A stretch of 64,000 bases of DNA from Isoetes taiwanensis (taxonomy: Eukaryota > Streptophyta > Lycopodiopsida > Isoetales > Isoetaceae). Location of the stretch: the NCBI GenBank assembly GCA_021234155.1, contig JAJEKV010000046.1, forward strand, positions 5,089,012-5,153,011, read 5' to 3'. Within the stretch, counting starts at the first letter, position 1; every line of letters starts with the position of its first letter. The notes beneath the pieces are model-generated. The model was given only the letters and a program-made list of their open reading frames with translations, did no database searches and was not told the DNA's origin. Positions 1-13,600 of this stretch are shown in pieces. Made by a program: the position numbers and the translations under genes.

Positions 1-3000
1 ATGTTTAAATTTTGTTAACCAGGTACATATTACTCCTCGAACAGTCTCATTCAATGTGAAGCTCATTGAATGTGAAGCAAAGGAATGGTTTGGGGCAAGA
101 CCCATCAAATAATTATTGGTGTGGTGTGTGCATCATATGTCCAATGGGATGCTATCAATATGCATGAGGTAAAAAAAAAATTAAAACACTTTTTAGGTAA
201 AGCCACAAGCCTACACTAGACGAAACGAAATTTTTTATCATAACTAGATTAACTCAATTGACTCATAACTCAATTAAATTGATGAAGAGGACCTTTTTGT
301 TTAGAAATAACTCTCTCGGCCAACAAGGCTAGCAAACCAAGGGGTTATTTATCGGATCTATAACAAAGAATGAGGATAAAAATCTTTATATTGTTAGTTG
401 GTGGAAACCAGTGACTATGTACTAAAAGATTGCAGGTTCCAATCTTGATGAGCATTGATGAAATACCTTCTATGCATGGCCATATGCTAATTTATCTCAG
501 AACCAGATGAATAGTAAGGCTTCTGAACTCTTTTTCCATTCATATATTCCTTAGATCATTTTCAAATCACTTTTAGGTTTTGTTGTTTACATCTTATTCA
601 GTGTCATACTAGAGACACATCAGTCCCAGAACTAGTCATTCTCTGTCATACTAGAGATACATCAGTCCTAGAACTAGAAGCGTGCGGAAAACTTAGAGAG
701 CATTGATGGATGTTTTCAGGTTGTGTGTTGAAAACTTAAAGAGCATTGATGGATGTTTTCTACAAGATGGCCGCATGGTAACGCATTACTAGATGAATAT
801 CAAGGTTTCGAAGCTCTCTTTTAATTATTAGCAAGATTTTTTTATCTCTCTTTCAATTTAATGCTCGATGTTCAAATTTTGTTAGGTCCTTTTAATGCAA
901 ATCATTTTGAGATTTTGTTAAACAAGATACACATTATTCTAGAACAAATATGTTTAGCATTCGAGGTCACAAGAGTCGCATTCAATGTGAAGCAAAGAAA
1001 TGCGACGGGTTTGGGGCATCCAAAGAAAGCATTGTTGGTGTGGTATGTGCATCTTATATCCAATGGGATGTCACAATGTGGCATGAAGTAAAAAAAAAAA
1101 AAATTTAAACCACTCCCCGTGAATAGTCACAAGCCTACACTAGAGGAAACAAAGAAATTTATACACTATCATGTCTCATTGATCTTACTTATTTTGTATT
1201 GAGATAGACTTCCATATCCCTATCCCACCAAACGAGATGAGAAACCTTCCACTAGTTCATCCATTAGTATATCTGTTAGTCCAATATCATTTTTTGTGAA
1301 AGGATTGAATAGAATTGACTTCACTAGATTCAATTGATAAAGAGGAATTCAACATTTTCCTTGAGTTGATTATGAGAAATAATCCTCCCCGCCAAAAATA
1401 GAGGCCATACAAAATTTCTCGTGGTTGTTTATCAGAATCTAATAAAGATGAAAAGATAAAAATCTTTATATCTGGTATAGTGGTTAGTTGGTGGGAACTA
1501 GTGACTATGGACCAAAAGATTGTAGGTTCAAAACTTGATGAGCATTGATGAAATACCGTCTAAGCATGGCTACATGCTAATTTGTCTGAAAATCAGATGA
1601 ATAATAAGGCTTCTGAGCTCTTTTGCCATTCAACTCTTCTTTATGTCCTTGTGTATTCAAATCACCTTCAGGTTTGGTTGTTTACATCTTATTCTCTGTT
1701 ATACTAGTGATACATCAGCCCTAGAACTAGAAGGTTGCGTGTTGAAAATTTAAAGAGCATTGATGGATATTTTCTGGGCATGGCCACATGCCAAATTATA
1801 AGTAGCACTAGATGAATAGTAAGGCTTCTCAAGCTGCCTTTTGATTCTCAACAAGACTTTCCTCCTGGCCAGCGAGGCCACACAACCATGAGGGTTGTTT
1901 ACTATGATCTAATAAAGATGAAAAGATAAAAATTTTTATATCTTGTATAATGGTTAGTTGTTGGGAACTAGTGACTATGGACCAAAAGATTGTAGGTTCA
2001 AAACTTGATGAGCATTGATGAAATACCTTCTAAGCATGGCCACATGCTAATTTGTCTGAAAATCAAATGAATAATAAGGCTTCTGGGGTCTTTTTCCATT
2101 CAACCCTTCTTTAGGTCCTTGTGTATTCAAATCACCTTCAGGTTTGGTTGTTTACATCTTATTCTCTGTCATACTAGTGATACATCAGTCCTAGAACTAG
2201 AAGGTTGCGTGTTGAAAACTTAGAGAGCATTGTTGGATGTTTTCAGGTTGCATGTTGAAAACTTAAAGAGCATTGATGGATGTTTTCTGCACATGGCCGC
2301 ATGCTAACGTACACTAGATGAATATCAAGGTTCTTAAGCTCTCTTTTAATTATTAGCAAGATTTTTTATCTCTCTTTCAATTTAATGCTCAGATGTTCAA
2401 TTTTTATTAGGTCCTTTTTAATGCAAATCATTTTTAGATTTTGTTAACCAATAGTACACATTATTCTAGAACAAATATGTTTAGCATTCGAGGTCGTCAA
2501 GAGTTGCATTCAATGTGAAGCGGTAAATGCGAAGTGGTTTGGGGCACCCAGCAAAGCATAGTTGGTGTGATATGTGCATCTTATGTCCAATGGGATGCTA
2601 TCAATGTGGCATGAAGTAAAAAAAATTTAAACCACTCCCTAGGAATAGTCACAAGCCTACACTAGAGGAAGCAAAGAAATTTAGTATATTATACACTATC
2701 ATGTCCCATTGATCTTACTTATTTTGTATTGAGATAGACTTCCATATCCATCTGACCAAACGAGATAAGAAACCTTCCACTAGTTCATCCATTAGTATAT
2801 GTGTTAGTCCAATATCATTTTTTTGTGAAAGGATTGAATAGAATTGACTTCACTAGATTCAATTGATAAAGAGGAGTTCAACATTTTCCTTGAGTAGATT
2901 ATGAGAAATAATCCTCCTGGCCAGCGAGGCCATACAACCCTGAGGGTTGTTTACTATAATCTAATAAAGATGAAAAGATAAAAATCTTTATATCTTGTAT

Positions 3001-4836
3001 AGTGGTTAGTTGGTGGGAACTAGTGACTATGGACCAAAAGATTGTAGGTTCAAAACTTGATGAGCATTGATGAAATACCTTCTAAGCATGGCCACGTGCT
3101 AATTTGTCTGAAAATCAGATGAATAATAAAGCTTCTGAGCTCTTTTGCCATTCAACTCTTCTTTAGGTCCTTGTGTATTCAAATCACCTTCAGGTTTGGT
3201 TGTTTACATCTTATTCTCTGTTATACTAGTGATATATCAGTCCTAGAACTAGAAGGTTGCATGTTGAAAACTTAGAGAGCATTGATGGATGTTTTCATGT
3301 TGCGTGTTAAAAACTTAAAGAGCATTGATGGATGTTTTCTGCGCATGGCCGCATGCTAACGTACACTAGATGAATATCAAGGTTTCTAAGCTCTCTTTTA
3401 ATTATTAGCAAGATTTTTGATCTCTCTTTCAATTTAATGCTCAGATGTTCAATTTTTATTAGGTCCTTTTTAATGCAAATCATCTTGAGATTTTGTTAAC
3501 CAATAGTACACATTATTCTAGAACAAATATGTTTAGCATTCGAGGTCGTCAAGAGTTGCATTCAATGTGAAGCGGTAAATGCGAAGTGGTTTGGGGTACC
3601 CAGCAAAGCATTGTTGGTGTGGTATGTGCATCTTATGTCCAATGGGATGCTATCAATGTGGCATGAAGTAAAAAAAATTTAAACCACTCCCTAGGAATAG
3701 TCACAAGCCTACACTAGAGGAAACAAAGAAATTTAGCATATTATACACTATCATGTCTCATTGATCTTACTTATTTTGTATTGAGATAGACTTCCATATG
3801 CCTATCTGACCAAACGAGATGAGAAACCTTCCATTAGTTCATCCATTAGTATATCTGTTAGTCCAATATCATTTTCTTGTGAAAGGATTGAATAGAATTG
3901 ACTTCACTAGATTCAATTGATAAAGAGGAGTTCAACATTTTTCTTGAGTAGATTATGAGAAATAATCCTCCTGGTCAAGGCTATACAAAATTTTGAGGGT
4001 TGTTTACTATAATCTAATAAAGATGAAAAGATAAAAATCTTTATATCTTGTATAGTGGTTAGTTGGTGGGAACTAGTGACTATGGACCAAAAGGTTGTAG
4101 GTTCAAAACTTGATGAGCATTGATGAAATACCTTCTAAGCATGGCCACATGCTAATTTGTCTGAAAATTAGATGAATAATAAGGCTTCTGAGCTCTTTTG
4201 CCATTCAACCCTACTTTAGGTCCTTGTTGATGAGCATTGATGAAATACCTTCTAAGCATGGCCACATGCTAATTTGTCTGAAAATCAGATGAATAATAAG
4301 GCTTCTGAGCTCTTTTGCCATTCAACCCTTCTTTAGGTCCTTGTGTATTCAAATCACCTTCAGGTTTGGTTGTTTACATCTTATTCTCTGTTATACTAGT
4401 GATACATCAGTCCTAGAACTAGAAGGTTGCGTGTTAAAAATTTAAAGAGCATTGATGGATATTTTCTGGGCATGGCCACATGCCAAATTATAAGTAGCAC
4501 TAGATGAATAGCAAGGCTTCTCAAGCTGCCTTTTGATTCTCAACAAGACTTTCCTCCTGGCCAGCGAGGCCACACAACCCTGAGGGTTGTTTATTGTGAT
4601 CTAATAAAGATGAAAAGATAAAAATCTTTATATCTTGTATAGTGGTTAGTTGGTGGGAACTAGTGACTATGGACCAAAAGATTGGAGGTTCAAAACTTGA
4701 TGAGCATTGATGAAATACCTTCTAAGCATGGCCACATGCTAATTTGTCTGAAAACCAGATGAATAATAAGGCTTATGACCTCTTTTTCCATTCAACTCTT
4801 CTTTAAGTCCTTGTGTATTCAAATCACCTTCATGTT
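1..4836. repeat. Satellite-like array, segment 1
   Basis: Tandem and nested copies of a long AT-rich repeat. The landmark TAGTTGGTGGGAACTAGTGA recurs near 1,490, 1,950, 3,010, 4,060 and 4,640, giving a main period of about 1,050 bp and a short period of about 460 bp. A second unit type reads TTAGTTGGTGGAAACCAGTG (near 400). Copies differ by point changes and small indels. Short ORFs inside, such as 861-1091, are not conserved between copies and I do not count them as genes. Confidence 0.9.
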
Positions 4837-5773
4837 CAAGTTTACATGTTATATGAAGCTTAGTACCATTGACGGTATGTACTTAACGTGATAATACCGT
4901 GATGCATACCTCTCATTTAAAAGTACTTTTAAATACGTTTATAGAACTATAAAATACTTAGTAAATACATAAAATAATGCATTTTTTAACGTATAGAAAC
5001 GCTAATTCTCATTGAAATTTTTTAAAACTATAATTTCTTGTATTGTAGTTGAAATGGTTGCAATAACATCTAATATGAAGAACTTCAAGTTTTAAATAAT
5101 TGAGCCAAAATATATTACTCTAAAAAATTAAGTATTTCTCAAAGTTTTGAAATCAAAATATGTCTATTAAGAGTTATATCTCCTCGTAATTTTAATTTTA
5201 ATTCAACCACAAAATAAGAAACATAAAAAGTTTTACAACATCAACAGTATTTTAAAAATGAAATCCACGAATAATCACCCTTCTTCTTTGTCCTCTTCAT
5301 CATCTTCACTTTGGATTCAATCGATATGATTTACCACGATGCTCTTCTTCCATAAGCTCATCCTCACTCCCAACTTCTTCTTCTTCAATCATGTCAAGCT
5401 CATCTTCATTTGATAAACCCGCCGCTGAGGAGGAAAGTTTTGGTTTTTTTTGTCAGAGGAGGAAAGTTTTGTTTTTGTTTTTTTTACAAAGATTTGGGTT
5501 TTTTTTTTTAAACCACAATTCCATAATTTCCCTATTCTATAACATATAACAATATATTTTTCCTAATGTATGATTTTACCAATTTTATTGATCTAATGTC
5601 ATTTGGACTTTTTTTTTTTAAGTACGTATCATACGTACTTTAATACGTTAAGTACAGTATTAATAAAACATGAGCTCAATTTGACCTGTCAACTTATAGA
5701 TATAGTACGTATAGTACCGTGAGGAAGGTACGGACGTACGTAAACGTAAAATACGGGTACGTAAACAACACTG
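4837..5773 (-). mobile_element. Non-autonomous hAT-like DNA transposon
   Basis: A 937-bp block interrupts a satellite unit exactly within its TTCAGGTTTGG stretch. The 8-bp sequence TTCATGTT stands on both sides (4,829-4,836 and 5,774-5,781), the target-duplication length typical of the hAT superfamily. The right end read inward begins CAGTGTTGTTTACGTACC; the left end begins CAAGTTTACATG, so the terminal repeats are imperfect. Short TACGTA/ACGTAC words cluster near both ends, as in hAT subterminal regions. On the minus strand, about 5,460-5,300 reads an acidic peptide (DELDMIEEEEVGSEDEL) that resembles hAT transposase C-terminal tails. I infer an internally deleted derivative. Confidence 0.65.
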
Positions 5774-8700
5774 TTCATGTTTGGTTGTTTACATCTTATT
5801 CTCTGTCATACTAGTGATACATCAGTCCTAGAACTAGAAGGTTGCGTGTTGAAAACTTAGAGAGCATTGATGGATGTTTTCTGGGCATGGCCACATGCCA
5901 AATTATAAGTAGCACTAGATGAATAGCAAGGCTTCTCAAGCTGCCTTTTGATTCTCAACAAGACTTTTGAGCTCTTTCAATTTAAAGTTCGTGTGTTCAA
6001 ATTTTGTTAGCTCCCTTTTAACTCAAACCATTTTGAAATTTTGTTAACAAGTAGTACATATTACTGCGAGAACAAATATGTTTAGCATTTGAGGCAGCCC
6101 AGAGTCTCATTCAATGTGAAACAATGAATGCGAAGTGGTTTGGGGCAAGACCCATCAAATAATTATTGGTGTGGTGTGTGCATCATGTGTCCAATGGGAT
6201 GCTATAAATATGGCATGATGTAAAAAAAATTTAAAACACTTTTTAGGTATAGCCACAAGCCTACACTAGACGAAACAAAGAAATTTATCATAACTAGATT
6301 AACTCAATTCACTCATAACTCAATTAAATTGATGAAGAGGACCTTTTTGTTGAGAAGAATATTAGAAATAACTCTCTCGGCCAGCAAGGCTAGCAAACCA
6401 CGGGGTTATTTACTGTGATCTATAACAAAGAATGAGGATAAAAATCTTTATATCATGTATATTTGTTAGTTGGTGGAAACCAGTAACTATGTACTAAAAG
6501 ATTGCAGGTTCAAACCTTGATGAGCATTAATGAAATACCTTCTATGCATGGCCATATGCTAATTTGTCTGGGAACTAGATGAATAGTAAGGCTTCTGAAC
6601 TCCTTTGCCATTCATATGTTCCTTAGGCCATTTTCAAATCACCTTCAGGTTTTGTTGTTTACATCTTATTCAGTGTCATACTAGTGACACATCAGTCCCA
6701 GAACTAGTTATTCTCTGTCATACTAGCGATACATCAGTCCTAGAACTAGAAGGTTGCGTGTTGAAAACTTAGAGAGCATTGATGGATGTTTTCAGGTTGC
6801 GTGTTGAAAACTTAAAGAGCATTGATGGATGTTTTCTACGCATGGCCGCATGCTAACGTACACTAGATGAATATCAAGGTTTCTGAGCTCTCTTTTAATT
6901 ATTAGCAAGATTTTTGATCTCTCTTTCAATTTAATGCTCAGATGTTCAAATTTTGTTAGGCCCTTTTTAATGCAAATCATTTTGAGATTTTGTTAACCAG
7001 TAGTACACATTATTCTAGAACAAACATGTTTAGCATTCGAGGTCGTCAAGAGTTGCATTCAATATGAAGCGGTAAATGCGAAGTGGTTTGGGGACCCAGC
7101 AAAGCATTGTTGGTGTGGTATGTGCATCTTATGTCCAATGGGATGCTATCAATGTGGCATGACGTAAAAAAAATTTAAACCACTCCCTAGGAATAGTCAC
7201 AAGCCTACACTAGAGGAAACAAAGAAATTTAGCATATTATACACTATCATGTCTCATTGATCTTACTTATTTTGTATTGAGATAGACTTCCATATGCCTA
7301 TCTGACCAAACGAGATGAGAAACCTTCCATTAGTTTATTTGTTAGTCCAATATCATTTTTTTGTGAAAGGATTGAATAGAATTGACTTCACTTGATTCAA
7401 TTGATAAAGAGGAGTTCAACATTTTCCTCGAGTAGATTATGAGAAATAATCATCTTGGCCAGCGAGGCCATACAGCTCTTATGTCCAATGGGATGCTATT
7501 AATGTGGCATGACGTAAAAAAAAACCACTCCCTAGGAATAGTCACAAGCCTACACTAGAGAAAACAAAGAAATTAAGCATATTATACACTATCATGTCTC
7601 ATTGATCTTACTTATTTTCTATTGAGAATGACTTCCATATGCCTATCCGACCAAACGAGATGAGAAACCTTCCATTAGTTCATCCATTAGTATATCTGTT
7701 AGTCCAATATCATTTTCTTGTGAAAGGATTGAATAGAATTGACTTCACTAGATTCAATTGATAAAGAGGAGTTTAACATTTTCCTTGAGTAGATTATGAG
7801 AAATAATCCTCTTGGCCAGCGAGGCCATACAACCCTGAGGGTTGTTTACTGTGATCTAATAAAGATGAAAAGATAAAAATCTTTATATCTTGTATAGTGG
7901 TTAGTTGGTGGGAACTAGTGACTATGGACCAAAAGATTGTAGGTTCAAAACTTGATGAGCATTGATGAAATACCTTCTAAGCATGGCCACATGCTAATTT
8001 GTCTGAAAACCAGATGAATAATAAGGCTTCTGAGCTCTTTTGCCATTCAACTCTTCTTTAGGTCCTTGTGTATTCAAATCACCTTCAGGTTTGGTTGTTT
8101 ACATCTTATTCTCTGTTATACTAATGACACATAAGTCCTAGAACTAGAAGGTTACGTGTTGAAAACTTAAAGAGCATTGATGGATGTTTTCTGGGCATGG
8201 CCACATGCCAAATTATAAGTAGCACTAGATGAATAGCAAGGCTTCTCAACCTGCCTTTTGATTCTCAACAAGACTTTTGAGCTCTTTCAATTTAATGTTC
8301 GTGTGTTCAAATTTTGTTAGCTCCCTTTTAACTCAAACCATTTTGAAATTTTGTTAACAAGTAGTACATATTACTGCGAGAACAAATATGTTTAGCGTTT
8401 GAGGCAGCCCAGAGTCTCATTCAATGTGAAACAGTGAATGCGAAGTGGTTTGGGGCAAGACCCATCAAATAATTATTGGTGTGGTGTATGCATCATGTGT
8501 CCAATGGGATGCTATAAATATGGCATGATGTAAAAAAAATTTAAAACACTTTTTAGGTATAGCCACGAGCCTACACTAGATGAATATCATAACTAGATTA
8601 ACTCAATTCACTCATAACTCAATTAAATTGATGAAGAGGACCTTTTTGTTGAGAAGAATATTAGAAATAACTCTCTCGGCCAGCAAGGCTAGCAAACCAC

Positions 8701-10149
8701 GGGGTTATTTACTGTGATCTATAACAAAGAATGAGGATAAAAATCTTTATATCATGTATATTTGTTAGTTGGTGGAAACCAGTAACTATGTACTAAAAGA
8801 TTGCAGGTTCAAACCTTGATGAGCATTAATGAAATACCTTCTATGCATGGCCATATGCTAATTTGTCTGGGAACTAGATGAATAGTAAGGCTTCTGAACT
8901 CCTTTGCCATTCATATGTTCCTTAGGCCATTTTCAAATCACCTTCAGGTTTTGTTGTTTACATCTTATTCAGTGTCATACTAGTGACACATCAGTCCCAG
9001 AACTAGTTATTCTCTGTCATACTAGCGATACATCAGTCCTAGAACTAGAAGGTTGCGTGTTGAAAACTTAGAGAGCATTGATGGATGTTTTCAGGTTGCG
9101 TGTTGAAAACTTAAAGAGCATTGATGGATGTTTTCTACGCATGGCCGCATGCTAATGCACACTAGATGAAAATCAAGGTTTCTGAGCTCTCTTTTAATTA
9201 TTAGCAAGATTTTTGATCTCTCTTTCAATTTAATGCTCAGATGTTCAAATTTTGTTAGGTCCTTTTTAATGCAAATCATTTTGAGATTTTGTTAACCAGT
9301 AGTACACATTATTCTAGAACAAACATGTTTAGCATTCGAGGTCGTCAAGAGTTGCATTCAATGTGAAGCGGTAAATGCGAAGTGGTTTGGGGCACCCAGC
9401 AAAGCATTGTTGGTGTGGTATGTGCATCTTATGTCCAATGGGATGCTACACTAGAGGAATAGTCACTAGCCTAGGAATAGTCACAAGCCTACACTAGAGG
9501 AAACAAAGAAATTTAGCATATTATACACTATCATGTCTCATTGATCTTACTTATTTTGTATTGAGATAGACTTCCATATGCCTATCTGACCAAACGAGAT
9601 GAGAAACCTTCATTAGTTCATCTATTAGTATATCTGTTAGTCCAATATCATATTTTTGTGAAAGGATTGAATAGAATTGACTTCACTTGATTCAATTGAT
9701 AAAGAGGAGTTCAACATTTTCCTTGAGTAGATTATGAGAAATAATCCTCTTGGCCAGCGAGGCCATACAGCCCTGAGGGTTGTTTACTGAAAAGATAAAA
9801 TTCTTTATATCTTGTATAGTGTTTAGTTGGTGGTTCGAAACTTGATGAGCATTGATGAAATACCTTCTAAGCATGGCCACATGCTAATTTGTTTGAAAAC
9901 CAGATGAATAATAAGGCTTCTGAGCTCTTTTGCCATTCAACTCTTCTTTAGGTCCTTGTGTATTCAAATCACCTTCAGGTTTGATTGTTTACATCTTATT
10001 CTCTTGTTGCGTGCTGGAAACTTAGAGCATTGATGGATGTTTTCAGGTTGCGTGTTGAAAACTTAAAGAGGATTGATTGTTTTCTGCGCATGGCCGCATG
10101 CTAACGTACACTAGATGAATATCAAGGTTTCTAAGCTCTCTTTTAATTA
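5774..10149. repeat. Satellite-like array, segment 2
   Basis: Continuation of the array. Two unit types alternate (type A near 6,463 and 8,762, type B near 7,900), so the higher-order period here is about 2.3 kb. A truncated unit at 7,475-7,520 repeats part of the previous one. The minus-strand 62-codon ORFs at 6,792-6,980 and 9,091-9,279 are the same phase of the repeat and look like chance ORFs. Confidence 0.9.
6463..6520 (+). promoter_or_regulatory. tRNA-like box A/box B module in satellite unit
   Basis: Representative of a module present in nearly every unit. The sequence TTAGTTGGTGG resembles a tRNA D-arm (box A), and 32 bases after it GGTTCAAACC fits the box B consensus GGTTCRANNCC. 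Other type A copies (near 8,761-8,815, 17,710 and 34,390) keep the same boxes; type B copies carry the weaker GGTTCAAAAC. The spacing is right for an internal RNA polymerase III promoter of a tRNA-derived SINE. Whether it is transcribed cannot be told from sequence. Confidence 0.45.
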
Positions 10150-10560
10150 TTGGACGGTGTTCATTGTATCCACAATGGAAGCACGATGCACGGGGACGAG
10201 CATAGTACTAGTACTAGTGAGAGAGATTGTAAACATCTGGATGTTTTGGCCAGTTGGTTAGGCCAGGGTGTTTGAGGAATGTTACGTTTACTAATGACAC
10301 TATGTAACAGGCCCATTGTTGGCCGCTTGAATATTCGGTCCTTGAATGGCCCATCGGGCCTTCCCGAGACTCCGACATAAATGGCCCGTGGGAGACCGTT
10401 CGAGTAGATCTTACTATGGCATTTTCTGACGCTAATATAAGAGGATTTCCCATAAACATCTGGATGTTTTGGCCAGTTGGTTGGCATTTTCTGACACTAC
10501 CATAAGAGGATTTCCCATAAACATCTGGATGTTTTGGCCAATTGGTTAGGCCAAGGTGGT
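8240..10560. repeat. Segmental duplication, copy 1
   Basis: This stretch matches 33,850-36,280 in the same order and orientation, including private features: the GATGCTACACTAGAGG rearrangement (9,444 and 35,067) and the inserted module that starts GGACGGTGTTCATT (10,152 and 35,830). Those shared oddities show copying of a multi-unit block rather than independent drift of single units. Confidence 0.7.
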
Positions 10561-10640
10561 TAAGTAATATTACATTTACTAATGACACTATGTAACGGGC
10601 CCATGGATTGCCGCTCTTGAGCTTTTGAGCTCTTTTGCCA
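10150..10640. repeat. Inserted module with about 65-bp internal repeats
   Basis: Non-satellite segment that replaces part of a unit after TTTTAATTATT. It contains three copies of a TAAACATCTGGATGTTTTGG-type unit (near 10,230, 10,450 and 10,518), each followed by GCCAGTTGGTTAGGCCA or a shortened form. A second copy lies at 35,830-36,300. The minus-strand ORFs of 108 and 152 codons here only reflect the internal repetition. Family not recognised. Confidence 0.6.
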
Positions 10641-13600
10641 TTCAACTCTTCTTTAGGTTCTTGTGTATTCAAATCACCTTCAGGTTTGATTGTTTACATC
10701 TTATTCTCTGTCATACTAGTGACACATTAGTCCTAGAACTAGAAGGTTACGTGTTGAAAACTTAAAGAGCATTGATGGATGTTTTTTGGGCATGGCCACA
10801 TGCCAAATTATAAGTAGCACTAGATGAATAGCAAGGCCTCTCAAGCTGCCTTTTGATTCTCAACAAGACTTTTGAGCTCTTTCAATTTAATGTTCGTGTG
10901 TTCAAATTTTGTGAGCTCCCTTTTAATTCAAACCATTTTGAAATTTTGTTAACCAGTAGTACATATTACTCCGATAACAAATATGTTTAGCGTTCGAGGC
11001 AGACCAGAGTCTCATTCAATGTGAAGCAGTGAATGCGAAGTGGTTTGGGGCAAGACCCATCAAATAATTATTGGTGTGGTGTGTGCATCATATGTCCAAT
11101 GGGATGCTATCAATATGGCATGAGGTAAAAAAAAAATTAAAACACTTTTTAGGTAAAGCCACAAGCCTACACTAGACAAAACGAAAATTTTTATCATAAC
11201 TAGATTAACTCAATTGACTCATAACTCAATTAAATTGATGAAGAGGACCTTTTTGTTTAGAAATAACTCTCTCGGCCAGCAAGGCTAGCAAACCAAGGGG
11301 GTTATTTACTGTGATCTATAACAAAGAATGAGGATAAAAATCTTTATATTGTTAGTTGGTGGAAACCAGTGACTATGTACTAAAAGATTGCAGGTTCCAA
11401 TCTTGATGAGCATTGATGAAATACCTTCTATGCATGGCCATATGCTAATTTATCTCAGAACCAGATGAATAGTAAGGCTTCTGAACTCTTTTTCCATTCA
11501 TATATTCCTTAGGTCATTTTCAAATCACTTTTAGGTTTTGTTGTTTACATCTTATTCAGTGTCATACTAGTGACACATCAGTCCCAGAACTAGTCATTCT
11601 CTGTCATACTAGTGATACATCAGTCCTAGAACTAGAAGATTGCGTGCGGAAAACTTAGAGAGCATTGATGGATGTTTTCAGGTTGTGTGTTGAAAACTTA
11701 AAGAGCATTGATGGATGTTTTCTGCGCATGGCCGCATGGTAACGTACACTAGATGAATATCAAGGTTTCTGAGCTCTCTTTTAATTATTAGCAAGATTTT
11801 TTTATCTCTCTTTCAATTTAATGCTCAGATGTTCAAATTTTGTTAGGTCCTTTTTAATGCAAATCATTTTGAGATTTTGTTAAACAGTATTACACATTAT
11901 TCTAGAACAAATATGTTTAGCATTCGAGGTCGTCAAGAGTTGCATTCAATGTGAAGCAGTAAATGCGACGTGGTTTGGGGCATCCAGCAAAGCATTGTTG
12001 GTGTGGTATGTGCATCTTATATCCAATGGGATGCTGTCAATGTGGCATGAAGTAAAAAAAATTTAAACCACTCCCCAGGAATAGTCACAAGCCTACACTA
12101 GAGGAAACAAAGAAATTTATACACTATCATGTCTCATTGATCTTACTTATTTTGTATTGAGATAGACTTCCATATGCCTATCTGACCAAACGAGATGAGA
12201 AACCTTCCATTAGTTCATCCATTAGTATATCTGTTAGTCCAATATCATTTTCTTGTGAAAGGATTGAATAGAATTGACTTCACTAGATTCAATTGATAAA
12301 GAGGAGTTCAACATTTTCCTTGAGTAGATTATGAGAAATAATCCTCCTGGCCAGCGAGGCCATACAGCCCTGAGGGTTGTTTACTGTAATCTAATAAAGA
12401 TGAAAAGATAAAAATCTTTATATCTTGTATAGTGGTTAGTTGGTGGGAACTAGTGACTATGGACCAAAAGGTTGTAGGTTCAAAACTTGATGAGCATTGA
12501 TGAAATACCTTCTAAGCATGGCCACATGCTAATTTGTCTGAAAATCAGATGAATAATAAGGCTTCTGAGCTCTTTTGCCATTCAACTCTTCTTTAGGTCC
12601 TTGTGTATTCAAATCACCTTCAGGTTTGGTTGTTTACATCTTATTCTCTGTTATACTAGTGATACATCAGTCCTAGAACTAGAAGGTTGCGTGTTGAAAA
12701 TTTAAAGAGCATTGATGGATATTTTCTGGGCATGGCCACATGCCAAATTATAAGTAGCACTAGATGAATAGCAAGGCTTCTCAAGCTGCCTTTTGATTCT
12801 CAACAAGACTTTCCTCCTGGCCAGCGAGGCCACACAACCCTGAGGGTTGTTTACTGTGATCTAATAAAGATGAAAAGATAAAAATCTTTATATCTTGTAT
12901 AGTGGTTAGTTGGTGGGAACTAGTGACTATGGACCAAAAGATTGTAGGTTCAAAACTTGATGAGCATTGATGAAATACCTTCTAAGCATGGCCACATGCT
13001 AATTTGTCTGAAAATCAGATGAATAATAAGGCTTCTGAGCTCTTTTTCCATTCAACCCTTCTTTAGGTCCTTGTGTATTCAAATCACCTTCAGGTTTGGT
13101 TGTTTACATCTTATTCTCTGTCATACTAGTGATACATCAGTCCTAGAACTAGAAGGTTGCGTGTTGAAAACTTAGAGAGCATTGATGGATGTTTTCAGGT
13201 TGCATGTTGAAAACTTAAAGAGCATTGATGGATGTTTTCTGCACATGGCCGCATGCTAACGTACACTAGATGAATATCAAGGTTCTTAAGCTCTCTTTTA
13301 ATTATTAGCAAGATTTTTTATCTCTCTTTCAATTTAATGCTCAGATGTTCAAATTTTGTTAGGTCCTTTTTAATGCAAATCATTTTGAGATTTTGTTAAA
13401 CAGTAGTACACATTATTCTAGAACAAATATGTTTAGCATTCGAGGTCGTCAAGAGTTGCATTCAATGTGAAGCAGTAAATGCGACGTGGTTTGGGGCATC
13501 CAGCAAAGCATTGTTGGTGTGGTATGTGCATCTTATATCCAATGGGATGCTGTCAATGTGGCATGAAGTAAAAAAAATTTAAACCACTCCCCAGGAATAG

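Noticed and set aside
6792-6980. 62-codon minus ORF recurring at 9,091 and 19,766
   Set aside because: It follows the satellite repeat; copies elsewhere are broken, and there is no protein-like conservation beyond DNA identity.
10214-10672. 152-codon minus ORF with repeated NWPKHPDVYGKSS
   Set aside because: The repetition is that of the DNA module; the second module copy at 35,891 only partly preserves it and there is no start or splice context.
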